Shown: positions 20,359 to 29,605 of the stretch, in pieces
Numbering within the stretch: the first letter of the stretch is position 1
Layout of the letters: each line of letters opens with the position of its first letter
From: Flavobacterium sp.
GTDB lineage: Bacteria > Bacteroidota > Bacteroidia > Flavobacteriales > Flavobacteriaceae
Direction of reading: 5' to 3'
NCBI GenBank assembly: GCA_018401995.1
Contig: JAGYJR010000020.1
Span: forward strand, 1 to 34,340
Length of the DNA stretch: 34,340 bases
Position numbers and translations under genes: made by a program
Notes under the pieces: model-generated
Database searches by the model: none
Seen by the model: only the letters and a program-made list of their open reading frames with translations
Told to the model about the DNA's origin: nothing

Positions 20359-20382
20359 TTCCTTTAATAAAATATATTTTAG

Positions 20383-20411
20383 AAAGTCCTGACGAAAGTC
20401 GGGACTTTTTT
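20383..20411 (+). terminator. Intrinsic terminator after secDF
   Basis: An 11-base stem (AAAGTCCTGAC with GTCGGGACTTT, one wobble pair) closes a GAAA tetraloop and is followed by T residues through 20411. It starts 24 bases after the secDF stop. Confidence 0.9.
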
Positions 20412-20440
20412 GTTATTTTAGTAAAACTAAATCTTGTACA

Positions 20441-20902
20441 ATGTTGAAAAATATTTGTTTGTTATTTTTAAGCTTGACTTTGTTCTCTTGTAATTCCAAT
20501 GTGGTTCTAGAATCCTTTTCTAGCGATTTTAAAGACAATCGTTGGTTGAGTGAAGATTATCGAGAGTTTAATTTTATAATTGAAAAGGATGGAAATTATG
20601 AAGTGCAATTGCATTTTGGTCATATTGACAAATACCAAATTCCAAAAGTAGATGTACAAATTGAAATGACTGCTCCAGATGGAACTATTAAATCTATACC
20701 AATGGTTTTAGAAATGCAATCAGAAGCAATAAAAAGCGATTGCATGGGCGATATTTGCGATTTGTTCGCTCCAATTGTATCTGAGAACATGATCCAAGGA
20801 AAATACAAGATAGTGGTTAAGAACACTTCAAAATATCCTTATTTTCCTGATGTGTTAGGTGTTGGTGTTAGAATAGTAGTAGTGAATAATTTTTCAAATT
20901 AG
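20441..20902 (+). CDS. Small lipoprotein, possibly GldH-like
   Basis: The 153-residue protein has a lipoprotein signal peptide with lipobox LFSC, acylated at Cys17. The mature part is beta-rich. GDICDLF (about 104-110), then GKYKIVVKNTSKY, then VLGVGVRIVVV near the end recall the layout of GldH gliding-motility lipoproteins, which are about the same size and have a GDIYD-like motif and a terminal GLRI segment. The similarity is by eye and weak, so GldH-like is tentative. A general envelope lipoprotein is the alternative. It lies 29 bases after the secDF terminator, so it needs its own promoter, which I could not define. Its 3' end overlaps the convergent 491-residue gene by four bases. Confidence 0.6.
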   Translation: MLKNICLLFLSLTLFSCNSNVVLESFSSDFKDNRWLSEDYREFNFIIEKDGNYEVQLHFGHIDKYQIPKVDVQIEMTAPDGTIKSIPMVLEMQSEAIKSDCMGDICDLFAPIVSENMIQGKYKIVVKNTSKYPYFPDVLGVGVRIVVVNNFSN

Positions 20903-22374
20903 TTTTTCTTTTTATTTATGTAATTTAAATATATTTTATTAGATGAGGTTTTGTCAATAGATTCTATTTTGTCAATTTTTTTTATCAATTTTTGAAATGA
21001 TACTCTTTCGTTTATTCCATAAGGATTTGTTGCTAGTTTTATAATTGTGTTAAGTAATTTCTTTTCAATTTCATTTAAATTAAAAGATTTTTGATATTTC
21101 TTTTTTAAAGTGCTGAATTTATTAAGTACTAGTTTGTAATTCTTTAGCTCATAATGAATAATGAGATTTAATATTTCTGTTTTCACAAAAGTTTTTGGTC
21201 GATCCTCAATGCTAAACTCATTTAATATAGTGTTAATAAATTTTAATGATTTAGATAAGTTGTTATTCGCTAAAAATAAACAAGCAAATTGATAATACAT
21301 TTCTACAAAATAATAAGGTTCAATTGTAAATTTATTTTCTTTTAAATTTTTATCAATTGTTTGCATCAATTGCAGAGCATCTGAAATTTTATCGTTAAAA
21401 ATTAGGAACTCTAGTTCAGCTTGATAAGTATGAAAAAAGATTCTTTCAAGTGCAACGCTTTTTTGTAAGTCAAGTATGTTTTCAAAGCCTCTTAAAGCTT
21501 CAATTTTTTTATAGAAAGTAAAGTTATCACTGTTCTTATAAATATCTACAATTCTGATGTAAATTGAAATATAATCTAATGGATTTTCCTCTTTATAAAA
21601 TGGGTTATTATCAAAAACTTCAATTGTTTGTTCTAACGCAATTAATTCTTTTTCAGTTTCATTTTTGATATTTGAGCAATTAGCTTGTATTAAATTGTAG
21701 TAAATTTTAGATTGAATAGCATGAAGTTTTGTAATGTTTTTTTTAAAAACTGAGCTCTTCTCTAGAGTTTTAACACTTTCCAATAAGTCATCATTTGGGA
21801 TTTTTCCAACATTGTTTTTTAAATAATAGCTTTGATAATATAAGTCGGTAATTTCTTTTTTTTCTCTTATGTGGTCGAAATAGGTGTCAATTTTTTCGTT
21901 TATTGACATGGCACTATAAAAACCTTTTGAGTACCCCATGCATTTTTTTTCCCAATTTAATAACTCTAATGTGAGTTCTTCATTTTCGTTCTTTAAATTT
22001 AATTTCTTTGCTTTTGAAATTAGTTTTAAACATTCATCAAAAAGTCCTTTATAGAATAAAATTTCAATGGATTTAATGTAATTAATGAACTTTAAACTAA
22101 TCGTTTTTTCATTATGAAACTCATTAAGAGATCTTAAAATTATTTTAATTAAATAATTAATATCATATGAGGTGTTTTTGCTAGAAAAGTTATGCTTTTC
22201 TATTTCTACTTTTATTAAATCTTCATTAACAAGTGTATTGTTATTGAATAAATCAAAAATAAGCAAGTATTTATTCTGAGTTCCAAAAATATTTTTGTTT
22301 ATAAACACCTTGAAATACCTTTTTTCATTCATAGACATTGATTCTATGATTTTTTTACAATCATTAATTATCAT
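20899..22374 (-). CDS. Unrecognised alpha-helical protein (TPR-like)
   Basis: I do not recognise this 491-residue protein. It is lysine, asparagine and isoleucine rich, almost wholly helical, has no signal peptide or membrane segment, and so is probably cytoplasmic. The N terminus contains MSMNEKRYFKVFIN (13-26), a motif I recall from uncharacterised Bacteroidota proteins with helical repeats. The middle and C-terminal parts (about 95-430) have helix pairs reminiscent of degenerate TPRs, such as YKGLFDECLKLISKAKKL and NNNLSKSLKFINTIL. It is divergent from the T9SS operon with 125 bases between, and a candidate -7 element lies 22 bases upstream. It could be a scaffold or a regulator, but no DNA-binding or catalytic motif is visible. 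The first ATG (22374) is used; Met13 is an alternative. Confidence 0.72.
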   Translation of the reverse strand: MIINDCKKIIESMSMNEKRYFKVFINKNIFGTQNKYLLIFDLFNNNTLVNEDLIKVEIEKHNFSSKNTSYDINYLIKIILRSLNEFHNEKTISLKFINYIKSIEILFYKGLFDECLKLISKAKKLNLKNENEELTLELLNWEKKCMGYSKGFYSAMSINEKIDTYFDHIREKKEITDLYYQSYYLKNNVGKIPNDDLLESVKTLEKSSVFKKNITKLHAIQSKIYYNLIQANCSNIKNETEKELIALEQTIEVFDNNPFYKEENPLDYISIYIRIVDIYKNSDNFTFYKKIEALRGFENILDLQKSVALERIFFHTYQAELEFLIFNDKISDALQLMQTIDKNLKENKFTIEPYYFVEMYYQFACLFLANNNLSKSLKFINTILNEFSIEDRPKTFVKTEILNLIIHYELKNYKLVLNKFSTLKKKYQKSFNLNEIEKKLLNTIIKLATNPYGINERVSFQKLIKKIDKIESIDKTSSNKIYLNYINKKKN

Positions 22375-22395
22375 GGTAATTGATTATCTGAATTA

Positions 22396-22403
22396 CAAAA
22401 ATA
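22396..22403 (-). promoter_or_regulatory. Candidate -7 element of the 491-residue gene
   Basis: On the minus strand this reads TATTTTTG, a TAnnTTTG match 22 bases before the start at 22374. No -33 box was found. It and the plus-strand element at 22440 would make a divergent promoter pair. Confidence 0.4.
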
Positions 22404-22439
22404 GTAATTTATTTGTTTAAAAAGTGGGGTTAAGCTTCT

Positions 22440-22447
22440 TATTTTTG
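22440..22447 (+). promoter_or_regulatory. Candidate -7 element of the T9SS adhesin operon
   Basis: TATTTTTG fits TAnnTTTG and lies 53 bases before the ATG at 22500. A TTTG at 22412-22415 is a possible -33 box, but the 24-base gap is longer than usual. Confidence 0.42.
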
Positions 22448-22499
22448 ACTAATTGATTAACAGTGTTTTATATAATTGTTAAATTTAATTGCTTGAATT

Positions 22500-25400
22500 A
22501 TGAAAAAAAAATACAATTGCTCATTTTTTAATTTGAAGTTATTTTTGTTAATCTTTTTTGTCTATGCTAATTCGTATGGATTAACAATTTATGTAAATGA
22601 TGCTTTTACACCTGATGATGTTTATACAACAGCAGCAGGCAACAACGCTAACAATGGGTTAACACCTGCAACGCCTAAAGCAACACTAGCAGGTGCTCTA
22701 GCAATAGCTACAAATGGTGATATTATTTACATTGACTATGGGAATTATAATGATGTAGGATTAAATATTAATGTAGAGGTTGAAATTATAGGTGCAGGAG
22801 AAGAAATGACTGTATTTAGAAGAACTTCAGGGATTAATCGTTGGGGTGTAATTTCAGCTAACAATGTTAAGGTATCTAAGCTTACCATCACAGAATATAA
22901 TTTAGCTTCTGATGGAATTGCAGTAGCAATATCATCGGGTTCAGGAATTGAATTTAATAGAGTTACTATTTATGCAAATGTGGGTAGTGCTGGTCAAGGA
23001 GCTGTTTGGATAACTGGCGCTACTACAAGTGCAACATTTAAAAATTCTGGCAGTCCTTGTAATAGAGTTGGAGCTGCTAACTATGGAGGAGCTTTTAAAA
23101 TTGAAGGTGCTACCGCAGTTATTGATAATTGTAGCATAAATAACAATATTATTTCAGCTCTTTATGGAGGAGGAGTTTTAGTGGCTGGTAATAATTCTAA
23201 TGTAACAATAATTAATACGACATTTGATGATAACGAAGCAAGTAGTGGAGGTGCATTAGCAGTAACTGGATCTAATGCAACTGTTAATGTTTCAGGTTCT
23301 TGTTTTAATAATAATAGAGCAACTATAGCTGTATCGAATGAAGGTGGAGGAGCGGTATTTTTGAGACCTAGTGCAAACTCTTCCACTTCTACTATTAATT
23401 TTTCAAATTGTAGCTTTAATGGAAATACCTCAATTGGTGCTTCTTCCGATGGGGGAGCTGTTTGTATTACTAATTTAAATTCTCCCAATATTAACGTAAA
23501 TTTCACGACTTGCTCGTTTTCTGGCAATAGTACAAACGATGATGGTGATGATATCTATTTTAGAAAAGCATTATCAGCACTATATAATATAACTTTCAGA
23601 AATAATACATTTTTTGATGTTTTTGCAGGTTCAAAAGTGAATTTATATAATAATAATCTTTTAGCTTCAGAAATTAAATTTGAAGGCTTAACTACTCCAA
23701 CAGGAACAAGTGCAAATGGAGACATAGTAGCAAGTCCAAGTGGAATTGCAATAGATCAACCAGAAATGTTTGGTAATTACACAGAAACATCATCTAGTTT
23801 ACCTACTACTTTGCCTGTTACACGTTGTATAGATCGTTTCGATGGAGTTTGTGGTACAGCTTCAGCAACAATTACTTGCGTTACAGAAAATAGATGGAAC
23901 GGTACTTCATGGTCAAGAGGAATTCCAACTATTTTTCAGCATGTAATACTTACAGCCAATTATAATACTGAAATTCATGGAAATATTGATGCTTGTCAAA
24001 TGACCGTAAATTCTGGTGTAACTTTAGATATATTAGACGGAACAGATGGTACTTATGTATATGTAGTAAATTCAATTTTCAACAACGGAACTATTAACGT
24101 AACTTCAAAGGCTAATTTAGTACAAGTTAATCATCCTTTAGATTTAAATGATGAAGCAATTGTCACTCCAAATATTAATTTTTCTAAAAATACGGGTGAT
24201 AAAATTAGATGGGATTATGTGTATTGGGGAAAACCAATAGCAGATAATGTTTTAAGTGCTTATAATGCAAATTTTGATATTAAATATTATTGGGATCCAG
24301 ATTTTGCTGGAATTGGTCAAAGTTATTTAGGTTGGCGTGTATTAAATTCAGAACCGTCAATAGGAATGGGATTCATAACTAGAGTAAAAACAGCCATTGG
24401 AATGACTCCAACAAACATTAACTTGAGTTATTCTGGAGTATCAAATAATGGGGATTATAATGCAACAGTTAAATATTATGATGCTGATAATTATTCGTTT
24501 AGAAACTTTACACTACTAGGTAATCCTTATCCTGGTGCAATAGATTTTGAAAAGTTTTATTTAGATAATAGTGATAAAATATATGGCACTGTTTATTTAT
24601 GGTCATCTTACACTCCTTATCCCGGAAGTGGTTTGTACCAACAAGCTGATTATGCATCATTTAATTTGACTGGTGGAGTAGGTGTTCCTGGAACATCAAA
24701 TACTCAATCACCAAACGGAATTCTTCCAAATGGGTATATAGCATCTGCTCAAGGTTTCATGGTTAGACCAAAAGTTAATGGGCAAGTAGTTTTTAATAAT
24801 TCTCAAAGAACTAAAGACATTCCAAGTAATAATCAGTTTTTTAGAACTCAAAATCAACAAAAAGATAGATTTTGGTTGCGTTTAACTGATTCGAATGGAA
24901 GATTTAGCGACTTGTTAATAGGTTACATTGATAAAGCAACAAATGGTTTTGATGAAGCTTATGATGGTCTTTTAAATTCATTATCAACATTGAAATTCTT
25001 TAGTCAGTTAAATGAAAAACGATTAGTAATTCAAGGTAGAGGAAATTTTGATATAGAAGATAAAGTAATGATTGATTATGCTATAAGTAATCAACAATCA
25101 TCAATGTTAACTATTAGTTTAAGTAAAAAAGAGGGAATTTTTAATGACCAAAAAATTTATTTGCATGACAAAAAACTTAATTTTTACCATGATTTAACAA
25201 TAGCAGATTATTTCTTTTATACTGACGATACTCAAAATCGATTTGAAGTATTATATGAGATTATAAAACCAGAAGAAATTCTAGATAACAATGATATAAA
25301 TGTTTTTGCTACCATAAATAATAATGAATTAATAGTTAAAAGTAATTCAGTATTATCAAATGTTGAGTTATATGACATAAACGGTAGACTTGTATTTAAA

Positions 25401-25523
25401 GAAGACTTTAATCAGGATTTAATGCAATTTAATAAAAATGTTTTTCTACCAAATGGAATCTATATAGCAATTGTTAAAACAAAAAGTGGATTTCAAAAAT
25501 CAATAAAAATTTCAAATCAATAG
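22500..25523 (+). CDS. Secreted beta-helix protein with T9SS type A sorting domain
   Basis: The 1007-residue protein has an N-terminal signal peptide (hydrophobic to about residue 27). Residues about 30-400 form a right-handed beta-helix-like region with GGA[VLF] and FxxN motifs (GGAVFL, NCSFNGN, GGAVCI, CSFSGN), similar to chlamydial Pmp-type repeats. Residues about 460-560 contain a module starting WNGTSWSRGIP that is common in flavobacterial secreted proteins, followed by a beta-rich region with LLGNPYPGAIDF. Residues about 930-1007 are a type A T9SS sorting domain, with VELYDINGRLVF and FLPNGIYIAIVKTKSG, which directs export across the outer membrane and is then usually cleaved. It is probably a surface-bound or released adhesin or glycan-binding protein; no hydrolase active site is evident. 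The next gene starts three bases later. Confidence 0.88.
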   Translation: MKKKYNCSFFNLKLFLLIFFVYANSYGLTIYVNDAFTPDDVYTTAAGNNANNGLTPATPKATLAGALAIATNGDIIYIDYGNYNDVGLNINVEVEIIGAGEEMTVFRRTSGINRWGVISANNVKVSKLTITEYNLASDGIAVAISSGSGIEFNRVTIYANVGSAGQGAVWITGATTSATFKNSGSPCNRVGAANYGGAFKIEGATAVIDNCSINNNIISALYGGGVLVAGNNSNVTIINTTFDDNEASSGGALAVTGSNATVNVSGSCFNNNRATIAVSNEGGGAVFLRPSANSSTSTINFSNCSFNGNTSIGASSDGGAVCITNLNSPNINVNFTTCSFSGNSTNDDGDDIYFRKALSALYNITFRNNTFFDVFAGSKVNLYNNNLLASEIKFEGLTTPTGTSANGDIVASPSGIAIDQPEMFGNYTETSSSLPTTLPVTRCIDRFDGVCGTASATITCVTENRWNGTSWSRGIPTIFQHVILTANYNTEIHGNIDACQMTVNSGVTLDILDGTDGTYVYVVNSIFNNGTINVTSKANLVQVNHPLDLNDEAIVTPNINFSKNTGDKIRWDYVYWGKPIADNVLSAYNANFDIKYYWDPDFAGIGQSYLGWRVLNSEPSIGMGFITRVKTAIGMTPTNINLSYSGVSNNGDYNATVKYYDADNYSFRNFTLLGNPYPGAIDFEKFYLDNSDKIYGTVYLWSSYTPYPGSGLYQQADYASFNLTGGVGVPGTSNTQSPNGILPNGYIASAQGFMVRPKVNGQVVFNNSQRTKDIPSNNQFFRTQNQQKDRFWLRLTDSNGRFSDLLIGYIDKATNGFDEAYDGLLNSLSTLKFFSQLNEKRLVIQGRGNFDIEDKVMIDYAISNQQSSMLTISLSKKEGIFNDQKIYLHDKKLNFYHDLTIADYFFYTDDTQNRFEVLYEIIKPEEILDNNDINVFATINNNELIVKSNSVLSNVELYDINGRLVFKEDFNQDLMQFNKNVFLPNGIYIAIVKTKSGFQKSIKISNQ

Positions 25524-25526
25524 AAA

Positions 25527-28500
25527 ATGAAAGATATAGTTAAAAAAATAGTATTTTCAATTGCTTTTTGCTGTTGTTTTAGTGTTGTAAATGCTCAGAT
25601 TACAATTGATAACACTACATACTCAACTACACAATTAGTTGATGGTGTTTTAGTTCCTTCAGGAAGTGGAACTGTTATTTCAAATGTTGTATTTAGAGGA
25701 GTATATAACAATTCTGGAAGATATCAAGTAGGTTATTTTTCTACAGCAACAACAACTTTAGCACAAATGGGTTTTACAAATGGAGTTGTATTAACTTCTG
25801 GAAATACTAGTAATATTCCATTAGCATTAGGAGTAGATCCTCGTTCTGTTGCTCAAATGTCATTAGGTTATACTTCTTGTACTCTAGGAGAAGTTCGTCA
25901 AGGAGGTGGTTGCCCTGCAGGAATTAATGATTTAGATATATTAGCTGGCGCCCAAAATTATTTTAATGCTTCAGTTTTAGAATTTGATTTTGTACCAGTA
26001 GAAAATTCTGTTCAGTTTAGATATATTTTCGGCTCTGAAGAATATAGTGATGATTCTGGGTTTATTAATTACCAATGCTCTACATATAATGATAAATTTG
26101 GATTTTTAATTAGTGGCCCTGGTATAGCTGGAGGACAAGGATACACTAATGATGCAAGAAATATTGCTAGATTAGGAAACGGATCTGAAGTGTCAATTAA
26201 CTCAGTAAATAATGGTGTTGTAGGGTCAAGTGGAGGAGCACCTAGTGCCGCTAATTGTACTTTTGCAAATGGAGATTGGATTCAAAATACACCAACACCT
26301 GAGTTTTTAGGTACTATTGATGGAACGCAATTAAATGGTAATACTAGAATATTAACTGCAACTCAATCCGGATTAATTCCAGGTCAAACCTATCATATAA
26401 AATTAATTGTTACAGATGTTAACGATGGTGCTTATGATAGTGTTGTTTATATTGAAGCAGGTAGTTTTACTACAGAGTTTAGTTGTAATGCAGGCCCAGA
26501 TCAACAATTATGTGATGTTAATTCAACTACTTTAGCCGCTAGCTCTCCAGCAACAGGTACTTGGAGTGTTATTTCTGGTTCAGGTACATTTGTTTCAAAT
26601 ACAGATCCAAATACGGTTGTCAATGGTTTGTCTTCTGGAAATAATGTGTTTAGATGGACAGCATCTGATTTATCTTGTAGTGCAGATGTAGTTATTACTT
26701 TGAACAATTCACCTAACGCAGGAACAAACGGAACATTAACAGTTTGTCAAGGCACTACACCAACCAATGCAGAATTATTTGCCGCATTAAACGGAACACC
26801 AGATGCAGGCGGAAGTTGGAGTAATGTTGGATTGGTTTACACGTATACAGTAACCGGAGTTGCACCATGTCCAAATGCTACAGCAACAGTAACAGTAACG
26901 GAACAAGCACCAGCTAATGCAGGAACAAACGGAACACTAACAGTTTGTCAAGGCACTACACCAACCAATGCAGAATTATTTGCCGCATTAAACGGAACAC
27001 CAGATGCAGGCGGAAGTTGGAGTAATGTTGGATTGGTTTACACGTATACAGTAACTGGAGTTGCACCATGTCCAAATGCTACAGCAACAGTAACAGTAAC
27101 GGAACAAGCACCAGCTAATGCAGGAACAAACGGAACACTAACAGTTTGTCAAGGCACTACACCAACCAATGCAGAATTATTTGCTGCATTAAACGGAACA
27201 CCAGATGCAGGCGGAAGTTGGAGTAATGTTGGATTGGTTTATACTTACACAGTAACCGGAGTTGCACCATGTCCAAATGCTACAGCAACAGTAACAGTAA
27301 CGGAACAAGCACCAGCTAATGCAGGAACAAACGGAACACTAACAGTTTGTCAAGGCACTACACCAACCAATGCAGAATTATTTGCTGCATTAAACGGAAC
27401 ACCAGATGCAGGCGGAAGTTGGAGTAATGTTGGATTGGTTTATACTTACACAGTAACCGGAGTTGCACCATGTCCAAATGCTACAGCAACAGTAACAGTA
27501 ACGGAACAAGCACCAGCTAATGCAGGAACAAACGGAACACTAACAGTTTGTCAAGGCACTACACCAACCAATGCAGAATTATTTGCTGCATTAAACGGAA
27601 CACCAGATGCAGGCGGAAGTTGGAGTAATGTTGGATTGGTTTATACTTACACAGTAACCGGAGTTGCACCATGTCCAAATGCTACAGCAACAGTAACAGT
27701 AACGGAACAAGCACCAGCTAATGCAGGAACAAACGGAACACTAACAGTTTGTCAAGGCACTACACCAACCAATGCAGAATTATTTGCCGCATTAAACGGA
27801 ACACCAGATGCAGGCGGAAGTTGGAGTAATGTTGGATTGGTTTACACGTATACAGTAACTGGAGTTGCACCATGTCCAAATGCTACAGCAACAGTAACAG
27901 TAACGGAACAAGCACCAGCTAATGCAGGAACAAACGGAACACTAACAGTTTGTCAAGGCACTACACCAACCAATGCAGAATTATTTGCTGCATTAAACGG
28001 AACACCAGATGCAGGCGGAAGTTGGAGTAATGTTGGATTGGTTTATACTTACACAGTAACCGGAGTTGCACCATGTCCAAATGCTACAGCAACAGTAACA
28101 GTAACGGAACAAGCACCAGCTAATGCAGGAACAAACGGAACACTAACAGTTTGTCAAGGCACTACACCAACCAATGCAGAATTATTTGCCGCATTAAACG
28201 GAACACCAGATGCAGGCGGAAGTTGGAGTAATGTTGGATTGGTTTACACGTATACAGTAACTGGAGTTGCACCATGTCCAAATGCTACAGCAACAGTAAC
28301 AGTAACGGAACAAGCACCAGCTAATGCAGGAACAAACGGAACACTAACAGTTTGTCAAGGCACTACACCAACCAATGCAGAATTATTTGCCGCATTAAAC
28401 GGAACACCAGATGCAGGCGGAAGTTGGAGTAATGTTGGATTGGTTTACACGTATACAGTAACTGGAGTTGCACCATGTCCAAATGCTACAGCAACAGTAA

Positions 28501-29597
28501 CAGTAACGGAACAAGCACCAGCTAATGCAGGAACAAACGGAACACTAACAGTTTGTCAAGGCACTACACCAACCAATGCAGAATTATTTGCTGCATTAAA
28601 CGGAACACCAGATGCAGGCGGAAGTTGGAGTAATGTTGGATTGGTTTATACTTACACAGTAACCGGAGTTGCACCATGTCCAAATGCTACAGCAACAGTA
28701 ACAGTAACGGAACAAGCACCAGCTAATGCAGGAACAAACGGAACACTAACAGTTTGTCAAGGCACTACACCAACCAATGCAGAATTATTTGCTGCATTAA
28801 ACGGAACACCAGATGCAGGCGGAAGTTGGAGTAATGTTGGATTGGTTTATACTTACACAGTAACCGGAGTTGCACCATGTCCAAATGCTACAGCAACAGT
28901 AACAGTAACGGAACAAGCACCAGCTAATGCAGGAACAAACGGAACACTAACAGTTTGTCAAGGCACTACACCAACCAATGCAGAATTATTTGCCGCATTA
29001 AACGGAACACCAGATGCAGGCGGAAGTTGGAGTAATGTTGGATTGGTTTACACGTATACAGTAACTGGAGTTGCACCATGTCCAAATACTACCGCTACTG
29101 TAACTTTAGTAGAGATTCAATTTCCAAATTTCCAAATTGAATCAGGATGTGTTGATTTAGAATACACATTAAGTGTTTCTCCGTATGATTTAAATTACAC
29201 TTATAATTGGTTTGATTCTAATAATAATTTAATTGGAAATAATGAATTTATTATTATAAATGAAGCTGATACATATACATTAGAAGTTGTATCGTTAAAT
29301 TGTTCAATTTCATCATTTATTACAATCGATAATGTATTTTGCTCCATACCAAAAGGTCTATCTCCGAATGGTGATGGTTTAAATGATACATGGGATTTAT
29401 CAAATTTAGATGTAAGAGAAGTTAAAATCTTTAACAGGTATGGTTTAGAAGTTTATCAACAAAATAACTATACCAATCAATGGGATGGTAGGGATATGAA
29501 AGGAAATGAACTTCCAACAGCTACCTACTACTACGTTATTACATTTGAATCAGGAAAACAAAAAACAGGCTGGGTTTATCTTCAGCGAGTAAAATAA
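25527..29597 (+). CDS. Repeat-rich surface adhesin with choice-of-anchor L domain and T9SS type B C-terminal domain
   Basis: The 1356-residue protein has a signal peptide (1 to about 24, ending SVVNAQ). Residues about 25-315 are a choice-of-anchor L domain, with YIFGSEEYSDDSGF, DKFGFLISGPG and NIARLGNGSEVSINSVN. One Ig-like domain follows (about 320-396, GPDQQLC to VVITLNN). Then come twelve 67-residue repeats (397-1196), each with two cysteines, and a short beta domain. Residues about 1272-1356 are the gliding-motility-associated (type B) T9SS C-terminal domain, with GLSPNGDGLNDTWDL and VKIFNRYGLEVY. Type B cargo such as SprB stays on the cell surface and needs a PorP/SprF partner, which is encoded directly downstream. 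The protein is therefore probably a stalked adhesin. Possible roles are attachment, gliding or cell contact; none is shown by the sequence. Confidence 0.92.
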   Translation: MKDIVKKIVFSIAFCCCFSVVNAQITIDNTTYSTTQLVDGVLVPSGSGTVISNVVFRGVYNNSGRYQVGYFSTATTTLAQMGFTNGVVLTSGNTSNIPLALGVDPRSVAQMSLGYTSCTLGEVRQGGGCPAGINDLDILAGAQNYFNASVLEFDFVPVENSVQFRYIFGSEEYSDDSGFINYQCSTYNDKFGFLISGPGIAGGQGYTNDARNIARLGNGSEVSINSVNNGVVGSSGGAPSAANCTFANGDWIQNTPTPEFLGTIDGTQLNGNTRILTATQSGLIPGQTYHIKLIVTDVNDGAYDSVVYIEAGSFTTEFSCNAGPDQQLCDVNSTTLAASSPATGTWSVISGSGTFVSNTDPNTVVNGLSSGNNVFRWTASDLSCSADVVITLNNSPNAGTNGTLTVCQGTTPTNAELFAALNGTPDAGGSWSNVGLVYTYTVTGVAPCPNATATVTVTEQAPANAGTNGTLTVCQGTTPTNAELFAALNGTPDAGGSWSNVGLVYTYTVTGVAPCPNATATVTVTEQAPANAGTNGTLTVCQGTTPTNAELFAALNGTPDAGGSWSNVGLVYTYTVTGVAPCPNATATVTVTEQAPANAGTNGTLTVCQGTTPTNAELFAALNGTPDAGGSWSNVGLVYTYTVTGVAPCPNATATVTVTEQAPANAGTNGTLTVCQGTTPTNAELFAALNGTPDAGGSWSNVGLVYTYTVTGVAPCPNATATVTVTEQAPANAGTNGTLTVCQGTTPTNAELFAALNGTPDAGGSWSNVGLVYTYTVTGVAPCPNATATVTVTEQAPANAGTNGTLTVCQGTTPTNAELFAALNGTPDAGGSWSNVGLVYTYTVTGVAPCPNATATVTVTEQAPANAGTNGTLTVCQGTTPTNAELFAALNGTPDAGGSWSNVGLVYTYTVTGVAPCPNATATVTVTEQAPANAGTNGTLTVCQGTTPTNAELFAALNGTPDAGGSWSNVGLVYTYTVTGVAPCPNATATVTVTEQAPANAGTNGTLTVCQGTTPTNAELFAALNGTPDAGGSWSNVGLVYTYTVTGVAPCPNATATVTVTEQAPANAGTNGTLTVCQGTTPTNAELFAALNGTPDAGGSWSNVGLVYTYTVTGVAPCPNATATVTVTEQAPANAGTNGTLTVCQGTTPTNAELFAALNGTPDAGGSWSNVGLVYTYTVTGVAPCPNTTATVTLVEIQFPNFQIESGCVDLEYTLSVSPYDLNYTYNWFDSNNNLIGNNEFIIINEADTYTLEVVSLNCSISSFITIDNVFCSIPKGLSPNGDGLNDTWDLSNLDVREVKIFNRYGLEVYQQNNYTNQWDGRDMKGNELPTATYYYVITFESGKQKTGWVYLQRVK
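26715..29114 (+). repeat. Tandem array of twelve 201-bp (67-residue) repeats
   Basis: The unit period is exactly 201 bases. The shared text AGTTTGTCAAGG recurs at 26741, 26942, 27143, 27344, 27545, 27746, 27947, 28148, 28349, 28550, 28751 and 28952. Units 1-11 are complete and unit 12 decays near its end, after PCPN. The protein unit runs from NAGTNGTLTVCQG to VTVTEQAPA, with cysteines at unit positions 11 and 52 that could form a disulfide. Units differ almost only at silent sites, in two linked haplotypes. Haplotype A has GCC with TACACGTATACAGTAACT. Haplotype B has GCT with TATACTTACACAGTAACC. Reading units 1 to 12 the order is A A B B B A B A A B B A. Unit 1 is type A but ends ACC, like type B. 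GC is about 44 percent by hand count of unit 2, visibly higher than in the flanks. Confidence 0.98.
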
Positions 29598-29605
29598 GTT
29601 AAGAT

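Noticed and set aside
23162..23527. A 121-codon minus-strand frame
   Set aside because: It is antisense to the beta-helix region of the type A cargo and only reflects that region's codon pattern.
26715..29114. The regular 201-bp repeat as a CRISPR array or satellite
   Set aside because: The period is 201 bases with no spacers, and the units are in frame inside a long coding region and encode an Ig-like repeat.
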